Numbered from the stretch's first letter, positions 44,639-54,181 are shown. The stretch: DNA of 64,000 nucleotides from Antarctobacter heliothermus (GCF_002237555.1 NZ_CP022540.1:3105001-3169000), one strand, 5' to 3'. Program-made: numbers and translations. The notes: generated by a model not told the origin, from the sequence alone.

Positions 44639-46579
44639 ATGTTTGACACCATCCTGATTGCCAACCGGGGCGAGATCGCTGCGCGCGTCATTCGAACGGC
44701 CCGATCCATGGGGCTGCGCTGTGTCGCGGTGCACTCTGACGTGGATGCGGATGCGCTGCATGTGGAACTGGCGGATGAGGCTGTCTGCATCGGCGGTGCG
44801 GCCCCCTCGCAAAGCTATTTGCGGGGCGATGTGATCATCGAGGCCGCCAAGGCCACAGGCGCGCAGGCGATCCATCCGGGGTACGGATTCCTCAGCGAAA
44901 ACCCGGACTTCGTGCAGGCGGTCGAGGCAGCGGGCCTGACGTTTATCGGACCATCGGCGCAGGCGATCCGGCAGATGGGCCTCAAGGACTCGGCCAAGCG
45001 GCTGATGCAGGCGGCGGGGGTGCCGGTTGTGCCCGGCTACATGGGCGAAGACCAGGACCCCGGCCATCTGGAAGTCGAGGCGCTCAAGGTTGGCTATCCG
45101 TTGCTGATCAAGGCCGTCGCGGGCGGCGGCGGCAAGGGGATGCGGCTGGTTGAGCGGCCAGAGGATTTTGTCGACGCGCTGGAGCGGGCCAAGGCCGAGG
45201 CGCGCACCGCCTTTGGCAATGACGCGGTTCTGATCGAAAAGTTCATCCAGCGGCCCCGCCACATCGAGGTGCAGGTCTTTGGTGACGGCAATCGCGCGGT
45301 GCATCTGTTCGAACGGGACTGTTCCCTGCAGCGGCGCCACCAGAAGGTGATCGAAGAGGCGCCTGCTCCGGGGATGACTGCTGAGATGCGCGCCGCAATG
45401 GGGCAGGCCGCGGTCAAAGCCGCCGAGGCCATCGCCTACAAGGGCGCGGGCACGGTGGAATTCATCGTGGATGGGGCAAACGGGCTGCGGCCCGACGGGT
45501 TCTGGTTCATGGAGATGAACACACGGCTACAGGTGGAACACCCGGTGACCGAGGAAATCTGCGGCGTTGATCTGGTCGAGTGGCAGATCCGCGTGGCGGC
45601 GGGGGAGCCCTTGCCTGCGGTTCAGGATGACCTGACGATCAACGGACATGCTTTTGAGGCGCGGCTCTATGCCGAGGATGTGCCAGCTGGCTTTTTGCCC
45701 GCGACCGGCACATTGGCGGAACTGGCCTTTCCCGAAGGCGTGCGGGCCGAGGCCGGGGTGCGGTCGGGCGATGCCATCAGCCCGCATTATGACCCGATGA
45801 TTGCCAAGCTGGTGGTGCATGGACCGTCCCGCGCGGTGGCGCTGCGCCGTCTGGCACGCGGCCTGCGCGACACACGGGTGGCCGGGACCGTGACCAACCT
45901 TGGCTTTCTAGGCGCGTTGGCAGAGCATGAGGGGTTCGCACGGGGTGAGGTGGACACCGGGCTGATCGGGCGTGACCTTGACGCGCTGATGGCCCCGGCG
46001 GAGGTGACTCCGCAGATCTGGGCAGAGGCGGCGATGGCGGCCTTGGGCCTACTTGAGACGCAGGGCTGGGACGCGGGATTTACGTTGTGGGGGGCGGAAT
46101 GGCGCGCCGTGGTGTTGGAGCAGGGCGGCGAGACGCGTGAGATTGGCGTCAAGTTGCATGGCCCGGATGCGGCGTTGGTGCGCGTCGTGGGGCAAGAGGT
46201 TACGGCGGCGCGCGGTGTGCGCGGCTGGACCTTTGACGGCAAACCCGGTGCCGGTTCCCATGTGACGCGCGGCCATGTGACGGTCTATGCCGACTACGGC
46301 GTGGGCTTTGCGCGGCCCGATCCCCTCGCGCGCGGCGTGGGTGTGCAGGCGGCAGCGGGCGCACTGGCCCCGATGCCGGGGCGGGTTGTCTCTGTCCATG
46401 TGGCGGTGGGGCAGGCTGTAGAAGAGGGCGACCGGCTGGTCGTGCTGGAGGCGATGAAAATGGAACACACGCTGCGCGCAGGTCGTGCGGGGCAGGTGGC
46501 CGAGGTGCTGGTGGCCGAAGGCGATCAGGTTGAGGCAGGCGCGCCCCTAGTGGTGCTGGTCGAGGAGGACGAGGCATGA
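44639..46579 (+). CDS. mccA: 3-Methylcrotonyl-CoA carboxylase, alpha (biotin carboxylase/carrier) subunit
   Basis: A 646-residue three-part enzyme: biotin carboxylase domain (1-about 450, IANRGEIAARVIRTARSMG; ATP loop AGGGGKGMRLV; EMNTRLQVEHPVTE), a BT-like middle, and the biotinyl domain with the biotin Lys607 in EAMKMEHT. It is an MCC alpha because it stands next to mccB and ivd rather than propionyl or acetyl carboxylase genes. GGGGGAGGAAAAACC precedes the ATG. Confidence 0.96.
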   Translation: MFDTILIANRGEIAARVIRTARSMGLRCVAVHSDVDADALHVELADEAVCIGGAAPSQSYLRGDVIIEAAKATGAQAIHPGYGFLSENPDFVQAVEAAGLTFIGPSAQAIRQMGLKDSAKRLMQAAGVPVVPGYMGEDQDPGHLEVEALKVGYPLLIKAVAGGGGKGMRLVERPEDFVDALERAKAEARTAFGNDAVLIEKFIQRPRHIEVQVFGDGNRAVHLFERDCSLQRRHQKVIEEAPAPGMTAEMRAAMGQAAVKAAEAIAYKGAGTVEFIVDGANGLRPDGFWFMEMNTRLQVEHPVTEEICGVDLVEWQIRVAAGEPLPAVQDDLTINGHAFEARLYAEDVPAGFLPATGTLAELAFPEGVRAEAGVRSGDAISPHYDPMIAKLVVHGPSRAVALRRLARGLRDTRVAGTVTNLGFLGALAEHEGFARGEVDTGLIGRDLDALMAPAEVTPQIWAEAAMAALGLLETQGWDAGFTLWGAEWRAVVLEQGGETREIGVKLHGPDAALVRVVGQEVTAARGVRGWTFDGKPGAGSHVTRGHVTVYADYGVGFARPDPLARGVGVQAAAGALAPMPGRVVSVHVAVGQAVEEGDRLVVLEAMKMEHTLRAGRAGQVAEVLVAEGDQVEAGAPLVVLVEEDEA

Positions 46580-47262
46580 GTGACGCGAAACCGAATGTGA
46601 CGCTACATCATGTGCAATATGGACGATCGTTCCGGGTGTTGTGGCTGCTGGAGGAGATCGGGCTGGAGCGTTTTGGCGGGCTGGAGATCGTCGAACACCG
46701 GATCGGCACCAAAGAGATGCGCGAAAGCGATCTGGGCCGGATCTCACCCGCTGTGCGCATCCCGGCGATCCAGATTGACGGGCTGGAGATGAGCGAGAGC
46801 GGCGCCATTGTCCAATACATGGTGGAAACCTATGCGCCTGAGTTGGGCCGCGCGCCCGGCGATCCGGAGCGGCCTGCCTATTTGCAGTGGATTCACTATG
46901 CCGAAACGCAGGCCAGCCTTGTGGAGCAGCTCAACCTGATGATGGTGTTTCTGCGACCGCCGGCGAAACCCTCCCCCATCGTGGTAAAGCTGAACGTGGC
47001 GCGGCTGCGCCAGACTTTGCAGGGGATCGAGGATCGGTTGGGGGAGCGGGAGTGGCTGTTGCCTTCGGGGTTCTCGGCGGCGGATGTGATGATGGGGTTC
47101 AACCTGTTTGCGGTGCCTTATTATGTCCACATGGACGCGTTTCCGCGAGTTGCCGCCTACAAGGCCCGGATCGAGGCGCGCGAGGCGAACCGTCGCGCGG
47201 TGGCGCGCGAAGGGCCGCAGCGGTTCTACGACAAGGATTTCTATCCCGTGCCCGAGGCATAG
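46576..47262 (+). CDS. Glutathione S-transferase family protein
   Basis: A 228-residue GST: thioredoxin-like N-terminal domain (HHVQYGRSFRVLWLLEEIGLERFG, then SEHR-like SPAVRIPAIQIDGLEMSESGAIVQYM), helical C-terminal domain from about 90. The Ser in GRSFRV is the likely glutathione-activating residue. ATGA overlap with mccA makes it part of the operon. The substrate is not known. Confidence 0.88.
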   Translation: MSDAKPNVTLHHVQYGRSFRVLWLLEEIGLERFGGLEIVEHRIGTKEMRESDLGRISPAVRIPAIQIDGLEMSESGAIVQYMVETYAPELGRAPGDPERPAYLQWIHYAETQASLVEQLNLMMVFLRPPAKPSPIVVKLNVARLRQTLQGIEDRLGEREWLLPSGFSAADVMMGFNLFAVPYYVHMDAFPRVAAYKARIEAREANRRAVAREGPQRFYDKDFYPVPEA

Positions 47263-47285
47263 GGCGGCGGGCGTGATCCAATTGT

Positions 47286-47367
47286 GCGCCTGCGGCGCGC
47301 TGGTTGTCTCGCGCTCCGCCTGCGGCGGTGTGCTCGGGGGTTTTGGATATTTTTGGACAGAAGAAAC
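47286..47367 (+). repeat. Intergenic repeat copy upstream of hmgL
   Basis: Two hairpins, GCGCC-TGC-GGCGC (47286-47298) and CCGCC-TGC-GGCGG (47316-47328), are followed by the core GGATATTTTTGGACAGAAGAAA (about 47346-47367). It is in the same orientation as the copy at 27456. The core ends 12 bases before the hmgL start, so it lies in the 5' leader of that gene. Confidence 0.75.
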
Positions 47368-47378
47368 CGGGGGCTGTG

Positions 47379-48233
47379 ATGGCGGACTACGTCGAGATCT
47401 TTGAGGTCGGGCCGCGCGACGGCTTGCAGAACGAAAAGCGCGCCATTCCGACAGCGGAGAAGGTGGCCTTGGTCGACCTGCTGTCGGGGGCCGGGTTTCG
47501 GCGCATTGAATGCGCATCTTTTGTCAGTCCCAAATGGGTGCCGCAGATGGCGGATTCCGGTGAGGTTCTGGCCGGGATCGCGCGCGCGGCGGGGGTGTCT
47601 TATGCGGCGTTGACGCCCAACCTGAAGGGGCTGGAACGGGCTTTGGCGGCGAAAGCCGATGAGGTGGCGGTGTTTGGTGCGGCCTCTGAGGGGTTCTCAA
47701 AGGCCAATATCAACGCGTCTATCGATGAGGGGTTGGCGCGGTTTGTGCCGGTGGCCGAGGCAGCGCGCGCGGCGGGTTTGCCGGTGCGGGGCTATGTGTC
47801 CTGCGTGGTGGAGTGTCCCTATGACGGGGCGGTTGCGCCGTCAGCGGTGGCGCGGGTTGTTGCGGCCTTGCGCGACATGGGGTGTTACGAGGTCTCGTTG
47901 GGGGACACCATCGGGCAGGGCCGCCCAGAGGCGGTGGATCTGATGCTGGACGCGGTGTTGCAGGAATTGCCAGCGGCGCAACTTGCGGGGCATTTTCACG
48001 ACACATCCGGCCGGGCGCTGGAGAATATTGACGTGGCGCTGGCGCGGGGCGTGCGGGTGTTTGACGCCGCTGTCGGAGGTCTGGGCGGCTGTCCCTATGC
48101 GCCGGGGGCGGCGGGCAATGTGGCGACCGAGGCGGTGCAGGCCCATCTGGAGGCGCGCGGCTTTGCCACCGGGCTGGACCCGGCGGTGCTGGCGCGCGGG
48201 GCAGAGATGGCGCGGTCGATGCGTGTGGGTTGA
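47379..48233 (+). CDS. hmgL: Hydroxymethylglutaryl-CoA lyase
   Basis: Cleaves HMG-CoA to acetoacetate and acetyl-CoA at the end of leucine breakdown, 284 residues. Signatures are VGPRDGLQNEKR (N-terminal), HFHDTSGRALENI (metal His pair) and GGLGGCPYAPGAAGNVATE with the catalytic Cys loop. The start at 47379 gives MADYVEIFEVGPRDG. It follows the GST by 116 bases that contain a repeat copy. Confidence 0.95.
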   Translation: MADYVEIFEVGPRDGLQNEKRAIPTAEKVALVDLLSGAGFRRIECASFVSPKWVPQMADSGEVLAGIARAAGVSYAALTPNLKGLERALAAKADEVAVFGAASEGFSKANINASIDEGLARFVPVAEAARAAGLPVRGYVSCVVECPYDGAVAPSAVARVVAALRDMGCYEVSLGDTIGQGRPEAVDLMLDAVLQELPAAQLAGHFHDTSGRALENIDVALARGVRVFDAAVGGLGGCPYAPGAAGNVATEAVQAHLEARGFATGLDPAVLARGAEMARSMRVG

Positions 48234-48315
48234 GCGGAACCGGCCATTTTGGTGCGTGGTCTGACGGTGCCGAGGCGCGGTCGGTGGCGATGTGGGAAGA
48301 GAAGTGGGGGACAGT

Positions 48316-49092
48316 ATGGAATTCATCGAAGTGCGCCGCGACGGACGCGGTGTTGCAGAGATCCGGCTTTGCCGCGCGGACAAGCACAATGCGTTGTCGG
48401 CGCAGATGATGACGGAACTAGAGGCGGCGGCACGGGGGCTGGCGGCTGAGGACGCGGTGCGCGTTGTCGTGTTATCCGCCGAAGGGCGCAGTTTCTGCGC
48501 CGGGGGTGATCTGGCCTGGATGCGGGAGCAGTTTGATATGGATCGCGCCACACGGCGGGTGGAATCGGCGCGCATCGCCACGGCGCTGGGGGCGTTGTAT
48601 GCCTTGCCTCAACCGCTGATCGGGCGGGTGCAGGGCAATGCCTTCGGCGGCGGGTTGGGGTTGATCTCTGTCTGTGATGTTGCGGTCGCGGTGGACATCG
48701 CAAAATTCGGCCTGACGGAGGTGAAGTTGGGGCTGATTCCGGCCAATATCGGGCCCTATGTCGTCCATCGGATGGGCGCTCGGAATGCGCAGGAGGTGTT
48801 CATGAACGCGCGGCTTTTCGGGGCGGATGAGGCGGTGCGGCTAGGGCTGGTGAACCGAGTCGCGGGGGCGGACGCGCTGGACGAGGCCGTCGAGGCCGAG
48901 GTTACCCCCTATCTGAGTTGCGCACCCGGTGCCGTGCGGGATGCCAAGGCGTTGTTGCGCCGCTTGGCCGGAGAGGTCGCGCCCGAAGCCGTAGAGGGGG
49001 CGGTCGACGCCTTGGCCGAACGGTGGGAGACGACAGAGGCACGAACCGGAATCGCCGCCTTTTTCGACAAGCGCCCGGCCCCTTGGGCCTGA
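48316..49092 (+). CDS. liuC: Methylglutaconyl-CoA hydratase (enoyl-CoA hydratase family)
   Basis: A 258-residue crotonase-fold enzyme. Oxyanion loop and active site are in SFCAGGDLAWMREQF and GNAFGGGLGLISVCDVAVA. In the liu context it should hydrate 3-methylglutaconyl-CoA to HMG-CoA, but the specificity is inferred from the neighbours. The start at 48316 fits; an upstream ATG gives 8 additional residues. It is the last gene of the liu cluster. Confidence 0.9.
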   Translation: MEFIEVRRDGRGVAEIRLCRADKHNALSAQMMTELEAAARGLAAEDAVRVVVLSAEGRSFCAGGDLAWMREQFDMDRATRRVESARIATALGALYALPQPLIGRVQGNAFGGGLGLISVCDVAVAVDIAKFGLTEVKLGLIPANIGPYVVHRMGARNAQEVFMNARLFGADEAVRLGLVNRVAGADALDEAVEAEVTPYLSCAPGAVRDAKALLRRLAGEVAPEAVEGAVDALAERWETTEARTGIAAFFDKRPAPWA

Positions 49093-49099
49093 CACTGGC

Positions 49100-49538
49100 T
49101 CAGCCGCCGCAGATCGGGACGGCGGTGTCGATCCAGGCCAGTTCGGCCTCTTCACGGTAGAGGCCGATTTGCAGCGACGGTGCGGAGTCGGTGGCGTCGA
49201 TGTGGAACCAGAGGTGATGGGGGATGCCTTCGGCGGTGAAATAATGCCCGATCCCCTCATCGTCGCTGTCACGGATCGCGGTGCAGGCAATGGCCATGGT
49301 TTCGGTTGCGCCGTCCATCACCGTCACATTGGTTGGGGTAAAGCAAACTCGCAGGTCGGGGCCAAAGGTCAGGTGATTGGTCCCGCCGTCCAGATCCAAA
49401 TCGCCCGCCGGGATGAGAGGTATCGCCCGGGACGGGCCGGGACAGGGCCGTTTCACCCGTTTCCGACATATTTTGTTGCGCCTGCAGCGGAACCGGGAGG
49501 CAGAGCAGGAAGATCAGGCAGTGGCGGGTCAAAGGCAT
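49100..49538 (-). pseudogene. Secreted-protein gene with apparent frameshift
   Basis: A signal peptide (MPLTRHCLIFLLCLPVPLQAQQ) begins at 49538 in one frame. The mature part, with GDLDLDGGTNHLTFGPDLRVCF to the end AWIDTAVPICGG, is in the next frame (to 49100). The shift lies in the GC-rich stretch CCCGGCCCGTCCCGGGCG around 49425-49445, where one extra base would explain it. The second frame begins without a signal peptide. Either a recent frameshift, a sequencing error or a programmed shift. No family recognised. Confidence 0.6.
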
Positions 49539-49621
49539 GCGTCCTGTCGTGCGGGCGGTTGCGGCGAAGGTTACCAAGCGTCAGGTCTTAGTCCAAAGTC
49601 GAGAAAGTGTCGGGGAGAGAC

Positions 49622-50002
49622 ATGATCGTTCAGATTGCCCACCTTTATGCCACTGCCTGCCTGGCCGTCGTGTTTTTTCAGTTTGCGCTGATCGTTGGCG
49701 CGCCATTGGGGCGCTGGACGCAAGGCGGGCAGCATCCGGGGCGGTTGCCGCTGTCAGGGCGGATCGTGGCGGTGGTTTCTGTTTTTGTACTGTTGTTACA
49801 GGCACTCGCGATCCTGTCGGCGGCAGGCTTTCCCGGTCTGGGCTGGCCGCGCTGGACCGGGTGGGCCGCTTTGGCGGTGAGCGCGATCAGCACGGTGTTG
49901 AATGGCGTGACGCCCTCGGCCAAGGAGCGTGCGCTGTGGTTTCCGGTGGTTTTGGTGATGGCGGGCATGGCTGCCTATGTGATGATTTCCACCATAGTGT
50001 GA
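49622..50002 (+). CDS. Four-helix membrane protein, unknown
   Basis: A 126-residue integral membrane protein with about four TM helices (ATACLAVVFFQFALIVGAPLG, IVAVVSVFVLLLQALAILSAAGF, GWAALAVSAISTVLNGV, WFPVVLVMAGMAAYVMIST). It has no family name that I can give. GGGGAGAGAC precedes the ATG at 49622. It is not clearly linked to the nuo operon, which starts 358 bases later. Confidence 0.75.
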   Translation: MIVQIAHLYATACLAVVFFQFALIVGAPLGRWTQGGQHPGRLPLSGRIVAVVSVFVLLLQALAILSAAGFPGLGWPRWTGWAALAVSAISTVLNGVTPSAKERALWFPVVLVMAGMAAYVMISTIV

Positions 50003-50360
50003 GGGGGCGGAACGAGACTCGGTGCCCCTTGAGGCGGCTCTATCGCCCAACCGTCAGCCCTGTGCTTGACGCAAAAGCAACCGGGCGGGTGATTGCCGTT
50101 TTCCGAGTCACCAGGAAACGGGTTGAGACGGCTTGGATCAGGGGAGGGCGGGCGCGACGCTTGGGCGCGGGATTGAACCGGCGATCTTTTAGGCAAATTC
50201 TGCATCCCATTGTCAACAAAGGGAAATATTGCTGCGGCTGCGAAATCTGTTTATTCGTAGGGATTTGAATGCTTTCGGGCCGTGTTGACCCTGCCATGAG
50301 GCGGTTATATGGGACAGTAAGCCAAGCGCCCATGCGCCCGATCCCTAAAGGAGCCACGTC
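50003..50360 (+). promoter_or_regulatory. Gene-free nuo leader with candidate promoter
   Basis: No gene is credible in this 358-base stretch. TTGACC at 50285-50290 with TATGGG/TATATG around 50306-50313 is a candidate nuo promoter, though neither spacing nor -10 is ideal. On the - strand a TTGACA (plus 50211-50216) could start antisense RNA. A T-loop-like GGTTCAATCCC occurs at about 50169-50179 (- strand) but does not fold into a tRNA. AAAGGAG at 50347-50353 is the nuoA ribosome site. Confidence 0.4.
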
Positions 50361-50726
50361 TTGGAAGAGATGCTGCGGGAATACCTTCCCATCCTTGTCT
50401 TTCTGGCCATTGCCATCGGTCTAGGCATTGTTCTGATCCTCGCTGCGGTGTTGATCGCCGTGCGCAACCCGGACCCGGAAAAGGTCTCGGCCTATGAATG
50501 CGGATTCAACGCCTTCGACGATGCGCGGATGAAGTTCGACGTCCGGTTCTACCTTGTCGCGATCCTGTTCATCATCTTCGACCTTGAGATTGCCTTTCTG
50601 TTCCCATGGGCAGTGGCGTTCAAGGATGTGTCGATGCTGGGATTCTGGTCGATGATGGTGTTTCTGGGCGTGCTGACCATCGGCTTTGCCTATGAATGGA
50701 AGAAAGGGGCGCTCGAATGGGAGTGA
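50361..50726 (+). CDS. nuoA: NADH-quinone oxidoreductase subunit A
   Basis: A membrane subunit of complex I with three TM helices, 121 residues. The conserved loop is [24 protein letters not shown] and the third helix ends in [13 protein letters not shown]. The start is a TTG at 50361: AAAGGAG lies 7 bases before it, while the first ATG (50370) is 16 bases away. First gene of the nuo operon; it overlaps nuoB by 10 bases. Confidence 0.96.
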   Translation: MEEMLREYLPILVFLAIAIGLGIVLILAAVLIAVRNPDPEKVSAYECGFNAFDDARMKFDVRFYLVAILFIIFDLEIAFLFPWAVAFKDVSMLGFWSMMVFLGVLTIGFAYEWKKGALEWE

Positions 50727-51250
50727 TGACCGGAGCGAACACCGCGGGTCCTGACCGCGAGGTGGCCACTCAGGCCCTGAACCGCGATCTGCAGGACAAG
50801 GGTTTCCTGCTGACCTCGACTGAGGACATCATCAACTGGGCGCGCACCGGCTCGCTGCACTGGATGACATTCGGTCTGGCCTGCTGCGCGGTCGAGATGA
50901 TGCATACCGCGATGCCGCGTTACGATGTGGAGCGCTTTGGCTTTGCCCCGCGCGCCAGCCCGCGCCAGTCCGACGTGATGATTGTGGCCGGCACGCTGAC
51001 CAACAAGATGGCCCCGGCGCTGCGCAAGGTGTACGACCAGATGCCGGAACCGCGCTATGTGATCTCGATGGGGTCCTGCGCCAACGGCGGCGGTTATTAC
51101 CACTATTCCTACAGCGTTGTGCGCGGCTGCGACCGTGTCGTGCCCGTGGATATCTATGTGCCCGGCTGCCCGCCGACCGCAGAGGCGCTGGTTTACGGTA
51201 TCCTCGCGTTGCAGAAAAAGATTCGCCGCACCGGCACGCTGGTCCGCTAA
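50717..51250 (+). CDS. nuoB: NADH-quinone oxidoreductase subunit B
   Basis: Carries the terminal iron-sulfur cluster N2, 177 residues. The cluster cysteines are C56 and C57 (the tandem CC), C121 ([10 protein letters not shown]) and C151 ([10 protein letters not shown]). [16 protein letters not shown] is the N-terminus starting inside the end of nuoA. Full family length with normal spacing. Confidence 0.97.
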   Translation: MGVMTGANTAGPDREVATQALNRDLQDKGFLLTSTEDIINWARTGSLHWMTFGLACCAVEMMHTAMPRYDVERFGFAPRASPRQSDVMIVAGTLTNKMAPALRKVYDQMPEPRYVISMGSCANGGGYYHYSYSVVRGCDRVVPVDIYVPGCPPTAEALVYGILALQKKIRRTGTLVR

Positions 51251-51260
51251 GGGGAAATCC

Positions 51261-51872
51261 ATGACAGACGCACTCAACGAACTGGGCGGCCATATCGAGC
51301 TTAAGCGCCCCGACTGTGTGATCGGCTGGGACGTCACCCATGGTGAGCTGAACGTCGATGTGGCCCCGTCGAACATTCGCGGCTTTATCGAGTTCCTCAA
51401 GACTGACCCAACCTGCAAGTTTTCGACTCTGGTGGACATCACGGCGGTGGATTATCCCGCGCGGCCCAAGCGGTTCGACGTGGTTTATCACTTTCTGTCG
51501 ATGTACCAGAACCATCGTATTCGCCTGCGGGTGAGCATCCGTGAGGATGAGATGGTCCCGTCGATCGTGACCGTGCATCCCAGCGCCAACTGGTTCGAAC
51601 GCGAAGTGTTCGACATGTTTGGTATCCTGTTCTCCGGCCACCCGGACCTGCGCCGAATCCTGACGGACTACGGCTTTCGCGGCTATCCGCTGCGCAAGGA
51701 TTTCCCGACCACCGGCTACACTGAGGTGCGCTACGACGAAGAGCAAAAGCGCGTCGTCTATGAACCGGTGTCGCTTGTGCAGGAATATCGTCAGTTCGAT
51801 TTCATGTCCCCGTGGGAAGGCGCGCAATATGTGTTGCCCGGTGATGAGAAAAGCGAAGAGGCGAAGGGATGA
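51261..51872 (+). CDS. nuoC: NADH-quinone oxidoreductase subunit C
   Basis: A 203-residue peripheral-arm subunit of the 30-kDa family. Signature [34 protein letters not shown] and [14 protein letters not shown]. Free subunit, not fused to NuoD as in E. coli. The start follows GGGGAAATCC at 51261. The stop overlaps the small gene that follows. Confidence 0.97.
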   Translation: MTDALNELGGHIELKRPDCVIGWDVTHGELNVDVAPSNIRGFIEFLKTDPTCKFSTLVDITAVDYPARPKRFDVVYHFLSMYQNHRIRLRVSIREDEMVPSIVTVHPSANWFEREVFDMFGILFSGHPDLRRILTDYGFRGYPLRKDFPTTGYTEVRYDEEQKRVVYEPVSLVQEYRQFDFMSPWEGAQYVLPGDEKSEEAKG

Positions 51873-52012
51873 CGCGGGAAGGCCGATCCGCTCCCACACG
51901 GGCCGATTCTCGCCAATCGGAACGGTCGGACTTCTGGAAACTCACTGCGCTGCCACTGGCTTTCGGGGCTGTTGGCGGCGTGCTCGCGGTGCTGATCGGC
52001 GCGTTGGTCTGA
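51869..52012 (+). CDS. Small single-TM protein between nuoC and nuoD
   Basis: A 47-residue protein: a charged, Arg/Ser-rich N-terminus ([19 protein letters not shown]) and one TM helix (about 25-46, [22 protein letters not shown]). The ATG overlaps the nuoC stop (ATGA), and nuoD starts 16 bases after its stop. It is too short for most gene finders. It may be a supernumerary or assembly helper of complex I, which is only inferred from position. Confidence 0.65.
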   Translation: MTREGRSAPTRADSRQSERSDFWKLTALPLAFGAVGGVLAVLIGALV

Positions 52013-52028
52013 TTGAAGGAATGATCCC

Positions 52029-53252
52029 ATGATGGACGGCTCCAAAGGATTCGAAGACGCCCTGACGGGCGAGCAGAAGATTCGCAACTTCAACATCAAC
52101 TTTGGCCCACAGCACCCGGCGGCCCACGGCGTGCTGCGTCTGGTGCTGGAGCTGGACGGCGAGATTGTGGAACGCTGCGACCCGCATATCGGTCTATTGC
52201 ACCGTGGCACCGAAAAGCTGATGGAATCGCGCACCTACCTGCAAAACCTGCCGTATTTCGACCGGCTGGATTACGTTGCTCCGATGAACCAGGAACACGC
52301 TTGGTGTCTGGCCATCGAAAAGCTGACCGGCACGTCTGTGCCGCGCCGTGCCTCGCTGATCCGGGTTCTGTATTCGGAAATCGGTCGCATCCTCAACCAC
52401 CTGCTGAATGTAACCACGCAGGCCATGGACGTCGGCGCGCTGACGCCGCCGCTGTGGGGGTTCGAAGAGCGCGAAAAGCTGATGGTGTTTTATGAGCGCG
52501 CCTGCGGTGCGCGCCTGCACTCGGCCTATTTCCGGCCCGGCGGTGTTCATCAGGATCTGCCGCCCGAGCTGATCGACGATATTGAGGAATGGACCAAGGA
52601 TTTTCCGCGCGTTCTGGCGGATATCGACGGGTTGCTGACCGAAAACCGGATCTTCAAGCAGCGCAACGCCGATATCGGCGTGGTGAATGAGGAAGAGATT
52701 AACGAATGGGGCTTTTCCGGCGTCATGGTGCGGGGCTCTGGCCTTGCGTGGGATCTGCGCCGCGCGCAGCCCTATGAATGCTATGATGAGTTCGATTTCC
52801 AGATCCCGGTGGGCAAGAATGGCGACTGCTATGATCGTTACCTTGTCCGCATGGAGGAAATGCGCCAGTCGCTGAAGATCATGCAGCAGGCGATTGAAAA
52901 GCTCCGCGCGCCCGAAGGGCAAGGCGAGGTTCTGTCCCGTGGCAAGATCACCCCGCCCAAACGCGGCGAGATGAAGCGCTCGATGGAGGCGCTGATCCAT
53001 CACTTCAAGCTGTACACAGAGGGCTTTCACGTCCCCGAAGGCGAGGTTTACGCCGCCGTTGAAGCGCCCAAAGGCGAATTCGGTGTCTACCTTGTGGCCG
53101 ATGGCAGCAACAAACCCTACCGCGCCAAGATCCGCGCCCCCGGTTATCTGCACCTGCAAGCGATGGACCATGTCGCCAAGGGCCACCAGCTGGCCGATGT
53201 GGCGGCGATCATCGGCACGATGGACGTTGTGTTCGGGGAGATCGACAGATGA
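52029..53252 (+). CDS. nuoD: NADH-quinone oxidoreductase subunit D
   Basis: The 49-kDa quinone-site subunit, 407 residues. [53 protein letters not shown] and the C-terminal [10 protein letters not shown] are diagnostic. His and Tyr of the quinone pocket lie in [10 protein letters not shown] and [11 protein letters not shown]. An ATG-ATG start occurs at 52029/52032. It overlaps the next gene (ATGA). Confidence 0.97.
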   Translation: MMDGSKGFEDALTGEQKIRNFNINFGPQHPAAHGVLRLVLELDGEIVERCDPHIGLLHRGTEKLMESRTYLQNLPYFDRLDYVAPMNQEHAWCLAIEKLTGTSVPRRASLIRVLYSEIGRILNHLLNVTTQAMDVGALTPPLWGFEEREKLMVFYERACGARLHSAYFRPGGVHQDLPPELIDDIEEWTKDFPRVLADIDGLLTENRIFKQRNADIGVVNEEEINEWGFSGVMVRGSGLAWDLRRAQPYECYDEFDFQIPVGKNGDCYDRYLVRMEEMRQSLKIMQQAIEKLRAPEGQGEVLSRGKITPPKRGEMKRSMEALIHHFKLYTEGFHVPEGEVYAAVEAPKGEFGVYLVADGSNKPYRAKIRAPGYLHLQAMDHVAKGHQLADVAAIIGTMDVVFGEIDR

Positions 53253-53815
53253 GACCGTGGCTGGCCCTGCTTTCACTGGTCGCGGCACCTGCATTTGCGC
53301 AGGACTTGCCGGAATTCAATGAAACTTTCAGCTATGAGATCAAGGGTGTCATCGACGACGGTCTGATCATCGAAAGCGGCCGCCACATCTTTTACTGCGA
53401 ACTCGACGAGGGGCCGGACGACGCCTATCTCTTTATGGAGACATGCGTGCCTGTTCTTGGCCCAGAGGCGGCGGCCAAAGCGTCAAAAGCGCGGATGGCG
53501 AAAATCTCCAATGAAGGTGACTTTATCAAGTCGTTGGAACGGATGCCCATCGAAACGCTGATGCCCGCGGTGATCGAGGCGCTCAAGGATGTCAATTGCG
53601 TCCTGAACTTCCGCGAAAGCGACAGCGAAGACCGTTTTGAAAGCGTCGTGGTCGACAATCTGGTCACGATGACCGGATACAAAGGGCCTATGTCGCCGGA
53701 TGGTCTCGAAGAAATCTCTGACATCGCCGGAGATGCTGCTGAAATGTTGATCAAGAATGGTCAGGTCGTTGTTGACCGTGATGCCGGGACGGCGCGGCTG
53801 GTGGACTGCCCGTAA
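53249..53815 (+). CDS. Secreted protein in the nuo operon (after nuoD)
   Basis: A 188-residue periplasmic protein. A signal peptide (1-18, cut after AFA) precedes the mature part starting [21 protein letters not shown]. Three Cys (FYCELDE, ETCVPVL, DVNCVL) and the C-terminal Cys (VDCP) could form disulfides. Nothing recognised. It starts inside the end of nuoD, so it is translated with the complex I genes. Confidence 0.75.
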   Translation: MRPWLALLSLVAAPAFAQDLPEFNETFSYEIKGVIDDGLIIESGRHIFYCELDEGPDDAYLFMETCVPVLGPEAAAKASKARMAKISNEGDFIKSLERMPIETLMPAVIEALKDVNCVLNFRESDSEDRFESVVVDNLVTMTGYKGPMSPDGLEEISDIAGDAAEMLIKNGQVVVDRDAGTARLVDCP

Positions 53816-53869
53816 GCCGGGTAGGGTATGATGCCGCGGGAACGGCAATGTGACGTGAGGGACACCTGA

Positions 53870-54175
53870 ATGAAGAAGAACGCGTTTGCTCTGGTTGCCG
53901 CTGTGCTGGTTGCGGGCTGTATCCTGCCAGAGGGTGTGACAGAGGAAGATCTGTTGTCTTTTGACGCTGCCGTGGCTTCGATCGGCTGTGATCTGGCGGA
54001 TGAAAGCGACTATCTGCCGGTCGAACTGCAAACCGGAATGCCGCGTGAAAAGCTGCTGACCATCGCTCAATACAAGGTTGAGCAGGAAGAGGCGGTCACT
54101 CTGTCGAACGGCGGTGTCCGGATCAAGACCGGCGCCTGTGCCCCGGCCGCCGCGCCTGCCGCTGCCGCCACCTGA
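53870..54175 (+). CDS. Small lipoprotein in the nuo operon
   Basis: A 101-residue lipoprotein with lipobox VAGC, C17 (ALVAAVLVAGC). The rest is small and acidic (EGVTEEDLLSFDAAVASIGCDLADESD) and ends in an Ala/Pro tail. Two further Cys (C40 and the C in TGACAP) may pair. No known domain. It lies 54 bases after the previous gene and 92 before nuoE. Confidence 0.7.
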   Translation: MKKNAFALVAAVLVAGCILPEGVTEEDLLSFDAAVASIGCDLADESDYLPVELQTGMPREKLLTIAQYKVEQEEAVTLSNGGVRIKTGACAPAAAPAAAAT

Positions 54176-54181
54176 TGTGAT

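Noticed and set aside
50165..50225. tRNA-like T-loop GGTTCAATCCC on the - strand upstream of nuoA
   Set aside because: The flanking bases do not form a T stem (GCCGG against CCGCG), and no anticodon or acceptor stem can be drawn. It is not called as a tRNA gene.
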